Assembly: GCF_023898315.1 (NCBI RefSeq)
Contig: NC_064614.1
Location: 501,658,109 to 501,722,108, forward strand
DNA from: Schistocerca nitens
Taxonomy: Eukaryota; Arthropoda; Insecta; Orthoptera; Acrididae
Direction of reading: 5' to 3'
Length of the DNA stretch: 64,000 nucleotides
How positions within the stretch are numbered: the first letter of the stretch is position 1; the number at the start of each line of letters is the position of its first letter. This document shows positions 43,657 to 54,643 of the stretch, one piece after another. Position numbers and translations under genes: made by a program. The notes under the pieces were generated by a model that saw only the letters and a program-made list of their open reading frames with translations, did not search any database and had not been told where the DNA came from.

Positions 43657-45362
43657 TTAATTTATATCTAAAAATTCCTCTATGGAGTAGGAGGAGTTGT
43701 CATTCAGAAATTCTTTTAATTTCTTCTTAAATACTTGTTGGTTATCTGCCAGACTTTTGATACTATTTGGTAAGTGACCAAAGACTTTAGTGGCAGTATA
43801 ATTCACTCCTTTCTGTGCCAAAGTTAGATTTAATCTTAAATAGTGAAGATCATCCTTTCTCCTAGTATTGTAGTTATGTACACTGCTATTACTTTTGAAT
43901 TGGGTTTGGTTGTTAATAATAAATTTCATAAGAGAGTATATATACTGAGAAGCTACTGTGAATATCCCTAGATCCTTAAATAAATGTCTGCCGGATGATC
44001 TTGGGTGGACTCCAGCTATTATTCTGATTACACGCTTTTGTGCAATAAATACTTTATTCCTCAGTGATGAATTACCCCAAAATATGATGCCATATGAAAG
44101 CAATGAGTGAAAATAGGCGTAGTAAGCTAATTTACTAAGATGTTTATCACCAAAATTTGCAATGACCCTTATTGCATAAGTAGCTGAACTCAAACGTTTC
44201 AGCAGATCATCAATGTGTTTCTTCCAATTTAATCTCTCATCAGTGGACACACCTAAAAATTTTGAATATTCTGCCTTAGCTATATGCTTCTGATTAAGGT
44301 CTATATTTATTAATGGCGTCATACCATTCACTGTACAGAACTGTATGTACTGTGTCTTATCAAAATTCAGTGAGAGTCTGTTTACAAGGAACCACTTAGT
44401 AATTTTCTGAAAGACAGTATTGACAATTTCATAAGTTAATTCTTGTTTGTCAGGTGTGATTACCATACTTGTATCATCAGCGAAGAGAACTAACTTTGCC
44501 TCTTCATGAATATAGAATGGCAAGTCATTAATATATATTAAGAACAACAAAGGACCCAAGACTGACCCTTGTGGAACCCCATTTCAACTTTCTACACTCG
44601 TCCAGTTAGGTACGAATTGAACCATTTGTGCACTGTCCCACTCATGCCACAATATTTGAGCTTGTCTAGCAGAATTTCATGATTTACACAATCAAAAGCC
44701 TTTGAGAGATCACTAAAAATCCCAATGGGTGGTGTCCGGTTATTCAGATCATTCAAAATTTGATTGGTGAAAGCATATATGGCATTTTCTGTTGAAAAAC
44801 CTTTCTGGAAACCAAACTGACATTTTGTTAGTACTTCATTTTTACAGATATGTGAAGCTACTCTTGAATACATTACTATCTCAAAAATTTTGGATAAAGC
44901 TGTTAGAAGGGAGATTGGACGGTAATTGTTGACATCAGATCTATCCCCCTTTTTATGCAAAGGTATAACAATAGCATATTTCAGTCTATCAGGGAAAATG
45001 CCCTGTTCCAGAGAGCTGTTACACAGTTGGCTGAGAATCTTACTTATCTGTTGAGAAAAAGCTTTTAGTATTTTGCTGGAAATGCCATCAATTCCATGTG
45101 AGTTTTTGCTCTTAAGCAAGTTTATTATTTTCCTAATTTCAGAGGGAGAAGTGGGTGAGATTTCAATTGTATCAAATTGCATAGGTATGGCCTCTTCCAT
45201 TAACAGCCTAGCATCTTCTAATGAACACCTGGATCCTACTATATCCACAACATTTAGAAAATGATTATTAAAAATATTTTCAACTTCTGACTTTTTATTC
45301 GTAAAGTTTTTATTCAATTTGATGGTAATACTATCTTCCTATGCTCTTGGTTGACCTGTTTC
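43657..45362 (-). pseudogene. Reverse transcriptase of non-LTR element
   Basis: Segment one (45317-44592) has NHFLNVVDIVG, NSHGIDGISSKILK, VIPLHKKGDRSDVNNYRPIS, CQFGFQKGFSTENAI and IFSDLSKAFDCVNHEIL. Segment two (44559-43657) has MGPLLFLIYINDLP, LVLFADDTSMVI (catalytic FADD), FLGVSTDERLNWKKHI, LLSYGIIFWGNSS and the tail FGHLPNSIKSLADN. Between them the SYLTGRV to VPQGSVLGP region is shortened and out of frame, so a small deletion lies near 44575-44590. A TAG lies at about 45340. Motifs suit the CR1/L2/jockey group, but I cannot name the clade with certainty. Confidence 0.85.
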
Positions 45363-45379
45363 TCTTTTAATAATATTCC

Positions 45380-45585
45380 GCCCGCAGCTCGTGGTCGTGC
45401 GGCAGCGTTCTCGCTTCCCACGCCCGGGTTCCCGGGTTCGATTCCCGGCGGGGTCAGGGATTTTCTCTGCCTCGTGATGGCTGGGTGTTGTGTGATGTCC
45501 TTAAGTTAGTTAGGTTTAAGTAGTTCTAAGTTCTAGGGGACTGATGACCATAGATGTTAAGTCCCATAGTGCTCAGAGCCATTTG
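45380..45585 (+). mobile_element. SINE type A3 nested in the non-LTR element
   Basis: The target duplication tcttttaataatattcc (17 bp) lies at 45363-45379 and 45586-45602. It has the A3 head (cgtggtcgtgcggcagcgtt, B box gggttcgattccc) and the A1-type tail, with the end shortened to 'agagccatttg'. Confidence 0.93.
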
Positions 45586-45589
45586 TCTT

Positions 45590-46470
45590 TTAATAATATT
45601 CCAAATTGTTTTAATTTTATTATCAGAGTTGCTGATTTCAGACATGATACACATACTTCTGGATTTTTTAATAACTTTTCTTAATATAACACAGTAGTTT
45701 TTATAATGTTTGATAGTTTCTGGGTCACTACTCTTTCTTGCTGTCAGATACATTTTCCTTTTCCGGTTACAAGATATTTTTATTCCCTTAGTAAGCCATG
45801 GTTTGTTACAAGGTTTCTTACGAGTATATTTAACTATTTTCTTGGGGAAGCAGTTTTCAAATGCATTTACAAAAATGTCATGAAATAAATTATATTTTAA
45901 ATTGGCATCAGGTTCACGGTACACCTCATCCCAGTCTAACTGCTGTAGGCTTTCCCTGAAATTTGCAATTGTTAAATCGTTGACTGAACGTACTACTTTG
46001 GAGGACTGTTTAGTATTGCTGAATGGAGCTATGTCGTATATTGTAATTAGCTGTGCACCATGATCAGAAAGACCATTCTCAACAGGCTGAGCATTTATCT
46101 GGTTAAACTTATCTTGGTCTATAAAGAAGTTATCTATCAGTGAGCTGCTATCCTTTACCACCCGAGTAGGAAAATCAATAACGGGTGTCTAATTGAAAGA
46201 ACCGAGTAATACTTCAAAGTCATTTTTCCTATTACCCTCTTTCAGAGAATCTACATTGAAGTCCCCACAAATAATAATTTGCTTCCCCCTGTCTGACAGA
46301 TAGCACAACAAGGAGTCCAAATTTTTCAGAAATAGATGAAAATTTCCTGATGGGGACCTATATACAGTTACAGTTATAAATGTGCCTTTATTTAATTTAA
46401 GCTCACAGGCACATGCTTCTATATGTTTCTCTACACAAAACTTTTTTGTTTCTATACTTTTTGTGTGTGT
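45590..46470 (-). pseudogene. Endonuclease C-terminus and linker of non-LTR element
   Basis: It reads FITVTVYRSPSGNFHLF, IIICGDFNVD (catalytic Asp and Asn), a TAG at 46189-46191 in phase, then TPVIDFPTRV, LIDNFFID and GLSDHGAQL (SDH motif). The linker follows (KPCNKPWLTKGIKISCNRKR) up to the SINE insertion. A single nonsense codon breaks this part. The first codons of the long minus frame ending at 46623 (HTHTHT...) come from the GT repeat, not from the gene. Confidence 0.82.
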
Positions 46471-46550
46471 GCATCCAGTGACGCCTGTGTGCTGGGAATG
46501 ACACGGCAGCCGGTCGCTACCGATGGGCTTTCCAAGCCCTATTCTGACGG

Positions 46551-46556
<6 letters not shown>
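46468..46556 (+). repeat. SINE type C tail fragment
   Basis: 'gacacggcagccggtcgcta' then 'gggctttccaagccctattc' and 'tgacggattttt' look like the 3' end of the SINE type C family. It lies exactly at the broken 5' end of the non-LTR element and runs into a GT repeat. Confidence 0.45.
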
Positions 46557-46619
<63 letters not shown>

Positions 46620-46620
46620 C
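46557..46620. repeat. (GT)n microsatellite
   Basis: About 57 bases of GT repeats (46557-46613) are followed by GCGCGC. It is attached to the SINE type C tail. Confidence 0.95.
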
Positions 46621-46852
46621 CATTGCGGCACTTGCTTGACCTGCACATTGTTACACCGTTAAAAATCAACCAGATTTCAATGTGTGCACTATACTTACTG
46701 TTCGTAAATCACTTGATTGCTGCACTCCTTACTTCTGAACTGGCAGAAATTGGAAGAATTCCAACTGTTAATGCTTTGTGCATGACCACAGCCACTAATA
46801 GTAATAGTAATAATAATATAGCAACCCTTATCTGGTTGTACCATGCTGTCAA

Positions 46853-47048
46853 ATGGTTCAAATGGCTCTGAGCACTATGGGACTCAACATCTTAGGTCAT
46901 AAGACCCCTAGAACTTAGAACTACTTAAACCTAACTAACCTAAGGACATCACACACACCCATGCCCGAGGCAGGATTCGAACCTGCGACCGTAGCAGTCC
47001 CGCGGTTCCGGACTGCAGCGCCAGAACCGCTAGACCACCGCGGCCGGC
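46853..47048 (-). mobile_element. tRNA-derived SINE type A1
   Basis: The target duplication tgtaccatgctgtcaa (16 bp) lies at 46837-46852 and 47049-47064. It is inserted in the hAT-like element interior. Confidence 0.93.
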
Positions 47049-47474
47049 TGTACCATGCTGTCAATTATGTCAGTTATCTTCTTCAAAGCAAGTAATGAAG
47101 CAATTTGTGGACTACTGTAGGTACTATCTACAACTTGGAGAAGATATTTTCATGAGACATTTTGCATTTGTTGCGTATGTGTCTTATTTTTATCATCATC
47201 TGTGTACAGTACAAAGCACAGTATATGTGTGTAGTGGGTGGACTATGTGAGGAACCTGTAACCTCCAATGCATTAATGTTACTAACTGAGAAAAAGTAAT
47301 TATTGATAAAGTTATCAAGATTAGAATGTTACGAAATTACGATAATAGTAGTGATCTTTTGAAAATATTTTAGTTTCTTGATTGAAACAGAAAAATTTCA
47401 TTTTACCCCAAAGGAGGTAATTACCTCCATGTTGGTAACCACTAATGTAGTGTCAGTGAGCGTGCTGCCCGTGT

Positions 47475-48510
47475 GTGGAATGGAAAAAGGCGTGCGATCG
47501 ATCTGAATCTGACCGAGGGCAGATTGTGATGGGCAGGAGAGGAGGCTCGACACGATCATTTCGGGAACGGCAGGACTTGTCGGGTATTCGAGGAGTGCTG
47601 TGGAGAGTGTCTTCAACACGTAGCGAAACCAAGGTGAAACCACGTCCAGGCGTCGTGGGGTTGGGCGGCCACACTCATTACAGATTTCCGACGTCGTGGG
47701 CTGGGCAGACTGGTAAAACAGTACAGGCAGCGAACTATGGCGGAACTAATATCATTATTTAATACCGGGCAGAGGAGAAGAGTGTCCAGACACACAATGT
47801 ACCGAACACTCCTAACGCTGGGTCTCCGCAGCCGACGGCCCATGCTTGTGCCAGTATTAGCACCACGACATCGGCAGCTACGACTGAAATGGGCACGTGA
47901 CCATCGGCTCAGGACGTTGGCGCAGTGGCAGAGCGTTGCATGGTGTGATGAATCCAGTTTCTTCATTATGCCGATGGAAGGGCGCTAATACGTCGTCTTC
48001 CAGTGGAGCAACAAATCCTTGACAACTGTACTGCAGAATGGAGACAAGCTGGCCATTATACTCTGGGGAACATTGATGTGGGCATCCATGGGTGCAGTGG
48101 AGCTCGTGCAAGGCACCATGACGGCCAAGGAGTGTCGTACGCTGGTTGCAGACCACTACACCCCTTCATGACAGTCATGTTTCCCGATGGCAGTGGCGTT
48201 TTTTAACAAGTTAATGCGCCATGTCACAAAGCGAGGAACGTAAAGCAGTGTTTCCTGGAACACAGCGGCGAGTTCCAGTTGATGTGCTGGGCCCCCAACT
48301 CGCCAGATCTGAACCAGATGGAACACATCTGGGAACTGATTGAACATGGCGTCAGAGCTTTTCGCCCCCTCCCCAGCATTTACAAGATTTGGTGACTTGT
48401 TTGTGCAAATGTGGTGCAGCCTCCCTCCAGCGACCTATCGAGGCCTCATTGCTTCCATGCCACGATGTGTCGTCGCTGTTATCCGTGCCGAAGGTGGACG
48501 TACCGATTGT
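47475..48510 (+). pseudogene. Tc1 transposase remnant
   Basis: The N-terminal part reads SESDRGQIVMGRRGG in one frame. Then 47737-47988 gives MAELISLFNTGQRRRVSRHT, GLRSRRPM, RLKWARDHRLRTLAQWQSV and AWCDESSFFIM (first catalytic Asp). Further on, in other frames, are HDGQGVSYAGCRPLHPFMTV-type sequence and CWAPNSPDLNQMEHIWELIE (third catalytic Glu), then a C-terminus ending before 48513. Several indels and stops make it inactive. Confidence 0.78.
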
Positions 48511-48545
48511 TAGGTGGGAAGTCATAATGTTCTGCCTGATCAGTA

Positions 48546-49008
48546 TGTATTAGTGCCAGTGGTGATATGTTATTTACAGTTTGCGATGCACACAGACCTG
48601 AATTGGTTAGGTATGTCGTCCAAGATAGAGGACAACATGCCAGGATTGAAAACAATGAAAATCGTATGGTATTCACTTGAAAGACGCCGTTGTTGAGAGG
48701 CAATCATCTCCGACGTCCGTTACACAACTTGAGATCTTCTTTTGGAGAAGTGACAGAGTGTCCTCAGGAATTCGTCAATAATGTCAGTTAATGTCACATA
48801 TTTGCGGCTGCCGCGAGAGCTCATAGACTGTAGTATAGACATTAATTATGCTTTGTAATTGAGCTTGTGATATATTGCACTGATGCAGAAGTTGCCTTGT
48901 TAGTCCTCAACGATTTATATCAGTATCATCCAATATATTATAATGTGTATGAAAATATTTCCCTTGTTTACGGAATCACATCATAAATTAACATCTTATC
49001 TTTACATA
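48546..49008. other. Unannotated spacer
   Basis: Nothing recognised. Confidence 0.4.
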
Positions 49009-49245
49009 ATACACTAATACACGCATCAAAAACAGTTTTACATCACCCGGGTTCTCAGAACTCCTGAAGACAGACGTTGACTGTGAATATTGTGTCACAG
49101 AGACAGTCCTTTACACTGTTCAGAGATGTCGCTAAACCCGCCCAAAGATGTAAACAACCATGAATGAGCAGTTCCTGTTCGACGGAGGGGGTCCGACAGT
49201 CGATCATTTCCAGTCATTCCACCAGGAAGGAGATACACGGCTCAT
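49009..49245 (+). mobile_element. Left end of a Tc1-like transposon, truncated
   Basis: 'cacgcatcaaaaacagtttt' then 'acatcacccgggttctcaga' resembles the terminal part of a Tc1 family whose non-coding leader continues 'gacggagggggtccgacagt' and 'ttccaccaggaaggagatac'. It breaks off about where the transposase should begin. The assignment is from memory of related insect repeats. Confidence 0.42.
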
Positions 49246-49928
49246 GAGAATGAAATTGTTGACGAGTCCAAGCGACACTTGCGGTATGCACATACGTATG
49301 CTTTCCGCTCGATGAAAGCGTATATCGTGCAAATTGTGTCTCCCGCGTGCTTATATAGAATTTATCACTTATCACCACCATCAGCGATGACAACTCGCAA
49401 CAAATGAAATGGAAATTCACTAAATAACTCTGTATGATCACGTGTAATGTTCGCATTAGCTACGGCATTCAGAGCAGAGGGCTCAGAACACTGTGAACGC
49501 TCATTGTCTGCCGGAGAAAGCGTGACGTAGGTGCGCAGAACAAGCCTAAGCCCGACCGCCATCGTTCGTGACTCCAGCTATAACTTTAACAATGAATGTC
49601 CAAGGTGGAAACATTGAAATCGCATCAGCGCGTCGAAAATGATACAGATTTTTTTCCCCCCTAATCGATTTCCGGTTTTTTTTTTTTTCCAGAACGTCGT
49701 AATAAATGCCTAACCCACTGTATCATGCCATACTTTCATACTTTAATTTACACTACATGAAATGTGTAGCAGTCATATACTAAATAACAAACTAGAATTA
49801 CTGCTGTAATGTGAGGCTCAACTCCATGACTTGTTATAGTCAACAAGCAACGGTATTTCCCGCGTGAATTCTAGCAAAAAAAATGGTGGCAGCTTGTCCT
49901 TGTTTTCTGTGGTCTAACGTGCATTGGC

Positions 49929-49930
<2 letters not shown>
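49246..49930. other. Unannotated spacer
   Basis: A T run lies at 49677-49689. No gene recognised. Confidence 0.4.

Positions 49931-49931
<1 letters not shown>

Positions 49932-49976
<45 letters not shown>
49932..49976. repeat. (CT)n microsatellite
   Basis: About 45 bases of TC repeats lie 100 bases upstream of a CpG island. GA/CT tracts are frequent near arthropod promoters. Confidence 0.95.
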
Positions 49977-49980
<4 letters not shown>

Positions 49981-50070
49981 GACTGTATTTGGCTCTCTAG
50001 CGTCATCCTATCATCGGAAGCTCTCGTAGCTACAGACTACTGGACCTTACCACCAGTTTAGTGTGTCGTC

Positions 50071-50360
50071 TTGGAAGTCGGAAACGCGTTCGAGAGGTCG
50101 AGGTGGTTGATTACGTTCCGCTGCCCCCGGCTAGGTGGTGAGCGCGGCGGGATTGGGGTCAGAGCCTGCTATTTCCCGGCTACGCCAATATTTGGCGCTC
50201 GCGGCGCAGCTCGCTATTTCGGGCAGTGGCCGCTCCAGCCCCCGCCTAGGCTTCCTCGGAAACGTTGCCATGGCGACGGCCGGCGCATCCCTCGCTGTGA
50301 CGTCAGACCGCCTCTGCGGAACCGTCCTCGCTTCCAGCGGGCAAACTGCGTCACTGAAAG
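50071..50360. promoter_or_regulatory. CpG island with CRE and RFX X-box
   Basis: A GC- and CpG-rich stretch of about 290 bases. It contains GTTGCCATGGCGAC (50264-50277), a near-perfect palindromic RFX X-box, and TGACGTCA (50298-50305), the exact CREB/ATF consensus, 20 bases apart. An inverted CCAAT (attgg) is at about 50151. Such site combinations mark promoters in animals. The overlapping open frames (50071-50430, 50135-50497) are expected of GC-rich sequence, and I do not call a protein. It is the best candidate for a host promoter in this window. Confidence 0.5.
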
Positions 50361-51239
50361 CAAAAGTACCCCCATTTTGGGATGCGGCTGTCGAATTTAT
50401 ACTGACAACTCAACGCTTCGTGTATATTAATTTGACCTACAGGTCTGTAGATGGCGAGCGCATGTTCTCATCGTGTAACCGCGGCTGTTGCGGTTGATGA
50501 CGCAACTGCGAGCAAGCAAATATTTAGAAGATAGCTACGGAATTCCTAGGCGCAGTATGTGTAACTTGTAAATTAAGAATATCTGTTGAAGTTTGTTCGA
50601 AGATAAGAGTTTTATTTCATGAATGTATTTGAGAAGTAATGTTACAGAGTGATGATTAATATGATACCCTCAGGCAGTGCAAGGTATTTATTAACTCGAA
50701 GATTATTACATGAAATTTGTGCAATACAACTACTCCTTGGAACTGATATAGGTTTTAGTAGGGAAGAGCTACATTTAACGGGCAGTCAGATGCACATTTA
50801 GGGCCGCAAGTAGACAGTTTAGTCACCTATCTATGACGTATATTTGGAGATTTTCAGTGTTGGGCTCCTGTTTGATGGACATTTCACCTTCATCAGAACT
50901 CTCTAGTTATTCAAGCGCTCAGGAACAGGAGTCTGAAACTGATAGCAGTAGACGCAACTTTCCAGCTAACGCTACCAAATAACTGAAACGCCACACACCT
51001 GAGGATGAAGAGCATCTGTCCCGGTCGTTGCGTGATACATTTTCTCAGACATCACGCTTGCTGGCAAAACAAAAGTAAGTAAAGAACAGATAACTGAAGC
51101 TGTTGTGTAGCGGGCAACTGGATAAAACCGTATTCAGTCATACTAATTTCATTTCAGTTTTAAGGCATAACATTTCTGAAGGACAATGACGATGAGGATT
51201 TCTGTGGTATCACTTACCAATATCACAACACGGGCGTCA
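50361..51239. other. Unannotated region downstream of the CpG island
   Basis: No exon could be supported. Confidence 0.4.
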
Positions 51240-51440
51240 GAAAGTTGGTAACGGAGTTGCACTTTTCCGTCCAACACCGATAGCGGTCGCGCTGGGTCTG
51301 ACGGACCCTGTGGTGTGCGCCCGCTAAACCGTGCCCCCTAGCAGCTCCGTACCACGAACGCCCTCCGCCGCCGCGATATAGCACGGTCCCTCGCAGCCAC
51401 TCAGCCCACTTGTGGTTGGAGGTTCAACGCTCCAACACCG
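51240..51440. other. Short CG-rich segment
   Basis: Raised CG content (for example 'ctccgccgccgcgatatagc') without a recognisable gene. Confidence 0.3.
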
Positions 51441-51558
51441 TAGTTCATGCTTAGTACAGTGGACCTCGTCGTAGTTGACATTGTGATAACTGGACTCTAT
51501 TTCTTGCTGCATGATTGTTTGTAATGAGTATTCGTACACTTCGAGAAATACAAGTTAA

Positions 51559-52326
51559 GGGGGGTAGGACGTGAAACGGGCCGACTTGGAGCAGGAGAGG
51601 CACCACAGGACATTTTAATTTGCACTGTCTATACTTTTACAAATAAATTCATAAAACTTTGTCAGCATGACCGGGAAGGATTCAGGATTCACACTCATAG
51701 CAGAGGATGTTCAAAAACATAACAAAACAAATTTTTTTTACATGTGAAATTTTATCATTTTTTCACTTGGTATTGGCTGCATTTGTTACTGTAGGTACAC
51801 TTTTCTTCATAAGTTAGAGAGATTCTTCGATGAATTTTGCACAGCATACAAACCATACTTACAGGTGTTTGAAACTCTAGAATTTCCCAAATCTGTTAAA
51901 AACTGTGGTAAAAATTGAGATAATTAACTATAAAATTCGAATTTTCTCTAAACACGAAGTTTAAAACGTAACAGCCCATTCATTTTTCTATAGATTAAAT
52001 AAATTCTAGAGTTTCATACACCTGTAAGTATGGTTTGTAAGCTGTGCAAAATTCATCGGAGAATCTCTCTTACTTATGAAGAAAAGTGTACCTATAGCAA
52101 CAAATGCAGCCAACAGTAAGTGAAAAAATCATGAAATTTCACATCTAAAAAATATTATTTTTTCGTGTTTTTGAACTTCCACTGCTATGAGTGTGAATCC
52201 TGAATCCTTCCTGGTCATGCTGACAAAGTTTTATAAATTTATTTGTAAAAGTATAGACAGTGCAAATTAAAATGTCCTGTGGTGCCTCTCCTTCTCGAAG
52301 TCGGCCCGTTTGACGTCCTCCCCCCC
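51559..52326. mobile_element. Foldback MITE flanked by TTAA
   Basis: The left arm (51559-51885, starting ggggggtaggacgt) and the right arm (52001-52326, ending acgtcctccccccc) are inverted copies of about 326 bp, more than 90% identical by eye, around a loop of about 115 bp. TTAA flanks both sides (51555-51558, 52327-52330). TTAA targets are used by piggyBac and Kolobok transposons. The element has no coding capacity, so it is a non-autonomous foldback. Confidence 0.88.
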
Positions 52327-52454
52327 TTAAGTAAATGTTCTGTTTGTTGTGTTAACTTGTTCGCTAATCATTTATGCTTCTGTCTAGCTGTCCACCTCTC
52401 CTTATTGTTGTGGCAGTTAAGGATGCTCAGCGTCTAATATTTCTGAAACAATGA

Positions 52455-52515
52455 AGGTAAATGAAGGTTAAAATTTAAGGTCCCTTAAACACCGAGGTCA
52501 TTGGAGACATACTGG
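52455..52515 (-). repeat. Possible SINE type B tail fragment
   Basis: 'aaggtcccttaaacaccgag' then 'gtcattggagac' resembles the minus-strand end of SINE B at 14305-14345. Confidence 0.3.
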
Positions 52516-53934
52516 AAAAATCAAGAAGAATGATATCAACCGTGGTCTGCTTAAAGTACGTATCTCGCCGATTACCGGTATTGACTCAGGAAGACCACGA
52601 ACTCCTATATTTGAGTAGTTCCACGTGGTTTTGGAGCGCTAAGCACCGCCGCTTGGTATCCCTGGGATAGTTAGGAGGAAATAAGTCGAGGCTTCCACTG
52701 ACCAGGAAAATATCTGAAATGAAATGATTAGGTTTTAAAAAGAAATCAGTGATATTGGACGCGATGGTATACGGGAAAGTACTTCAGTTGCAAACAACAG
52801 TGACGGTGGGTGCGACTGTGGCTTAGCGACGCAGGGGAGGGATAAGGAAAGGTGGAACAAACTTCAACAGAGGTGGCAGCTTCAACAGATGTTCTTAATT
52901 TACAAGTTACACACTGTGTCTAGGAATTCCGTAGCTGTCTTCAAGATATCGTTACATCTGTCTCATACGCATGTAATTCAAAGACTGGCATTCCACAGAG
53001 CTTAACTCAAATCTTCATTAAAAGGCCGAAGGCCACTTGTTAAGCCGCTGTCGCCGAGCACGCTGGGTACTTGTTTATGCATGCAAATCGAATTACTGCC
53101 TTGTGGCGCTCTGTTTTACTGCATTTGTCAAAAATATTCATGATTGATGACATGTGCTACAGTCGTAATAAATTATTTCCCAATAAAAGGAGTCGTGGTT
53201 GTGCTTTCCTTGTATTGGAAAATAATTTGTTGCAATTCTAGTGAATGCTATCAATGTTGAATAGTACGTATGAGAGTTGTGGATATCCTATCAAAAGAGA
53301 CGTGTATTTATCAAAAAGATTGACAGAAGTTTTATGCCTCACTTGTAGCTTAATTCTGTCGCTCAGCAACATTTTTCCACGTCGCTCTAGCCTTATTCTT
53401 TAAGAGAAATATAAAAGGCTCCCGGACGGCCGATATAAGTGGATCGTCAAAGCTGCTCCATGCTATTCCCTTATACATCAAAGACTATGCATCCCGGCCG
53501 CCTACACTCGGGGACAGGTGTGTCCTCGCCTCCTTTCTCGTCTGCTCCCAAGTTTTTTGGATCGTTTGTTATGCAGTTGTGTAGTGGTACAGTTGTACTG
53601 ATAGTACAGTTATGGTAGTTCTCCGTTTCTGGTAACTCAGTGTCGAAGAGACTTAAAATGTTAACTTTCCCATTCCATTAAAACAATAACACGAGGAGAC
53701 CAATGCACATAAATGTTTGTGAAACTTAACGGTACTTGTAAAGAATGGCCCGATGAATGCAGCTTGGAGGATGTGTAGGAGAGCGTACCAGCAGTAGTTG
53801 GTTACGACAGTGGAGATGTGGTGTACAATAAGGTCCAGCGCCGACCCTTCCAGCGTGACCGAAGACGTCAGTGTTATGGCAAGCTGAGGCTGAGGGAGGT
53901 TACCAGAGGAAGTGAAAATGTAAAAGCAAGTTTC
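52516..53934. other. Unannotated region
   Basis: Nothing recognised. Confidence 0.4.
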
Positions 53935-53947
53935 ACTGTGCCTCACC

Positions 53948-54149
53948 GCCGGCCGGGGTGGCCGAGCGGTTCTAGGCGCTACAGTCTGGAAACGCGCGAC
54001 CGCTACGGTCGCAGGTTCGAATCCTGCCTCGGGCATGGATGTGTGTGATGTCCTTAGGTTAGTTAGGTTTAAGTAGTTCTAAGTTCTAGGGGACTGATGA
54101 CCTCAGATGTAAAGTCCCATAGTGCTCAGAGCCATTTGAACCATTTTGA
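53948..54149 (+). mobile_element. tRNA-derived SINE type A1
   Basis: The target duplication actgtgcctcacc lies at 53935-53947 and 54150-54162. It is a very consensus-like copy, probably recent. Confidence 0.94.
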
Positions 54150-54164
54150 ACTGTGCCTCACCAA

Positions 54165-54305
54165 TTCAGCAGGTGCAATAGCAGCTTGTGAGTGAGTTCG
54201 AACAGGACAGAGGGCACGCCCTGGGGAAACTGGGTTACGTACTGCGCGACATTTCGGTTCTTACAGGCCACACTGCTATGACACTGATGCGTTCGTGGAA
54301 CCGAT
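54165..54305 (+). pseudogene. Helix-turn-helix remnant of a Tc1-like transposase
   Basis: The plus strand reads QLVSEFEQDRGHALGKLGYV, LRDISVLTGHTAMTLMRSWN and RWI, resembling the paired-type DNA-binding domain of Tc1 transposases (FERG...GL..RDIA...G....V.R....W). The catalytic domain is not seen. A SINE lies just upstream. Confidence 0.45.
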
Positions 54306-54643
54306 GGATAGGAGGAGGTTGCCAGCAGCTATGAGTAGCTGCTAAACTACTCAAAGTAAGCACAGCGCAGGGTGAACACAAAATGTCCCCGTGGTCGCCA
54401 ATACCATACAGATGCGTGTAACGTTGTCTCAGCGCTCGAGTATTATGTAGGTGTGAACTAATCGCGGTGCACATGTTCCGGAGTTGGATCTTCCGCACCA
54501 TTTCACTGTGAGATTCGACTGGCTCCGGGTAGACCGGAATTGCGAGAAGATGAAACATAATAAAATAAACATGTAAGAAAAGTTAACTCTCGGGGAAGTT
54601 CGATTAAAAGTTAGATTTTATCTACGATTCACGTCTGCTATTC

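Larger units (their letters stand above)
43452..46470 (-). mobile_element. 5'-truncated jockey/CR1-group non-LTR element
   Basis: On the minus strand the element runs from the endonuclease (46470) to a 3' UTR that ends near 43452 ('aatctaatct'), with an A-rich stretch at 43575-43640. It contains the C-terminal endonuclease, a linker, reverse transcriptase and the C-terminal domain. The N-terminal endonuclease and any first ORF are lost at a junction with a SINE type C tail (46468-46556). A SINE (45380-45585) sits in the linker. Confidence 0.85.
43264..47444 (+). mobile_element. hAT-like non-autonomous element with later insertions
   Basis: The left end is 'cagtgattcccaacccttct' with 'attacccctgaatgaaatt'. 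The right end is the inverse, 'attttaccccaaaggagg', then 'gttggtaaccacta' ending at 47444. The 8-base flanks are atttcgta (43256-43263) and atgtagtg (47445-47452), a decayed 8-bp duplication as expected of hAT elements. I see no transposase. Most of the interior is later insertions: a non-LTR element, SINEs and a GT repeat. Confidence 0.65.
43143..48543 (+). mobile_element. Tc1-like transposon split by a hAT-like insertion
   Basis: The left part (43143-43263) starts 'ctgttcagacagaacattat' then 'gaccaccgacctac'. The right end (about 48510-48543) is its inverted match: 'gtcataatgttctgcctgat' then 'cag', followed by TA. The middle is occupied by 43264-47444. Removing that insertion leaves about 1.2 kb, the normal Tc1 length. 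The transposase remnant is at 47475-48510. Confidence 0.82.

Noticed and set aside
46189..46623. Protein with a His-Thr repeat N-terminus
   Set aside because: The HTHTHT stretch is the complement of a GT microsatellite. Only the part below about 46470 is real retroelement coding sequence.
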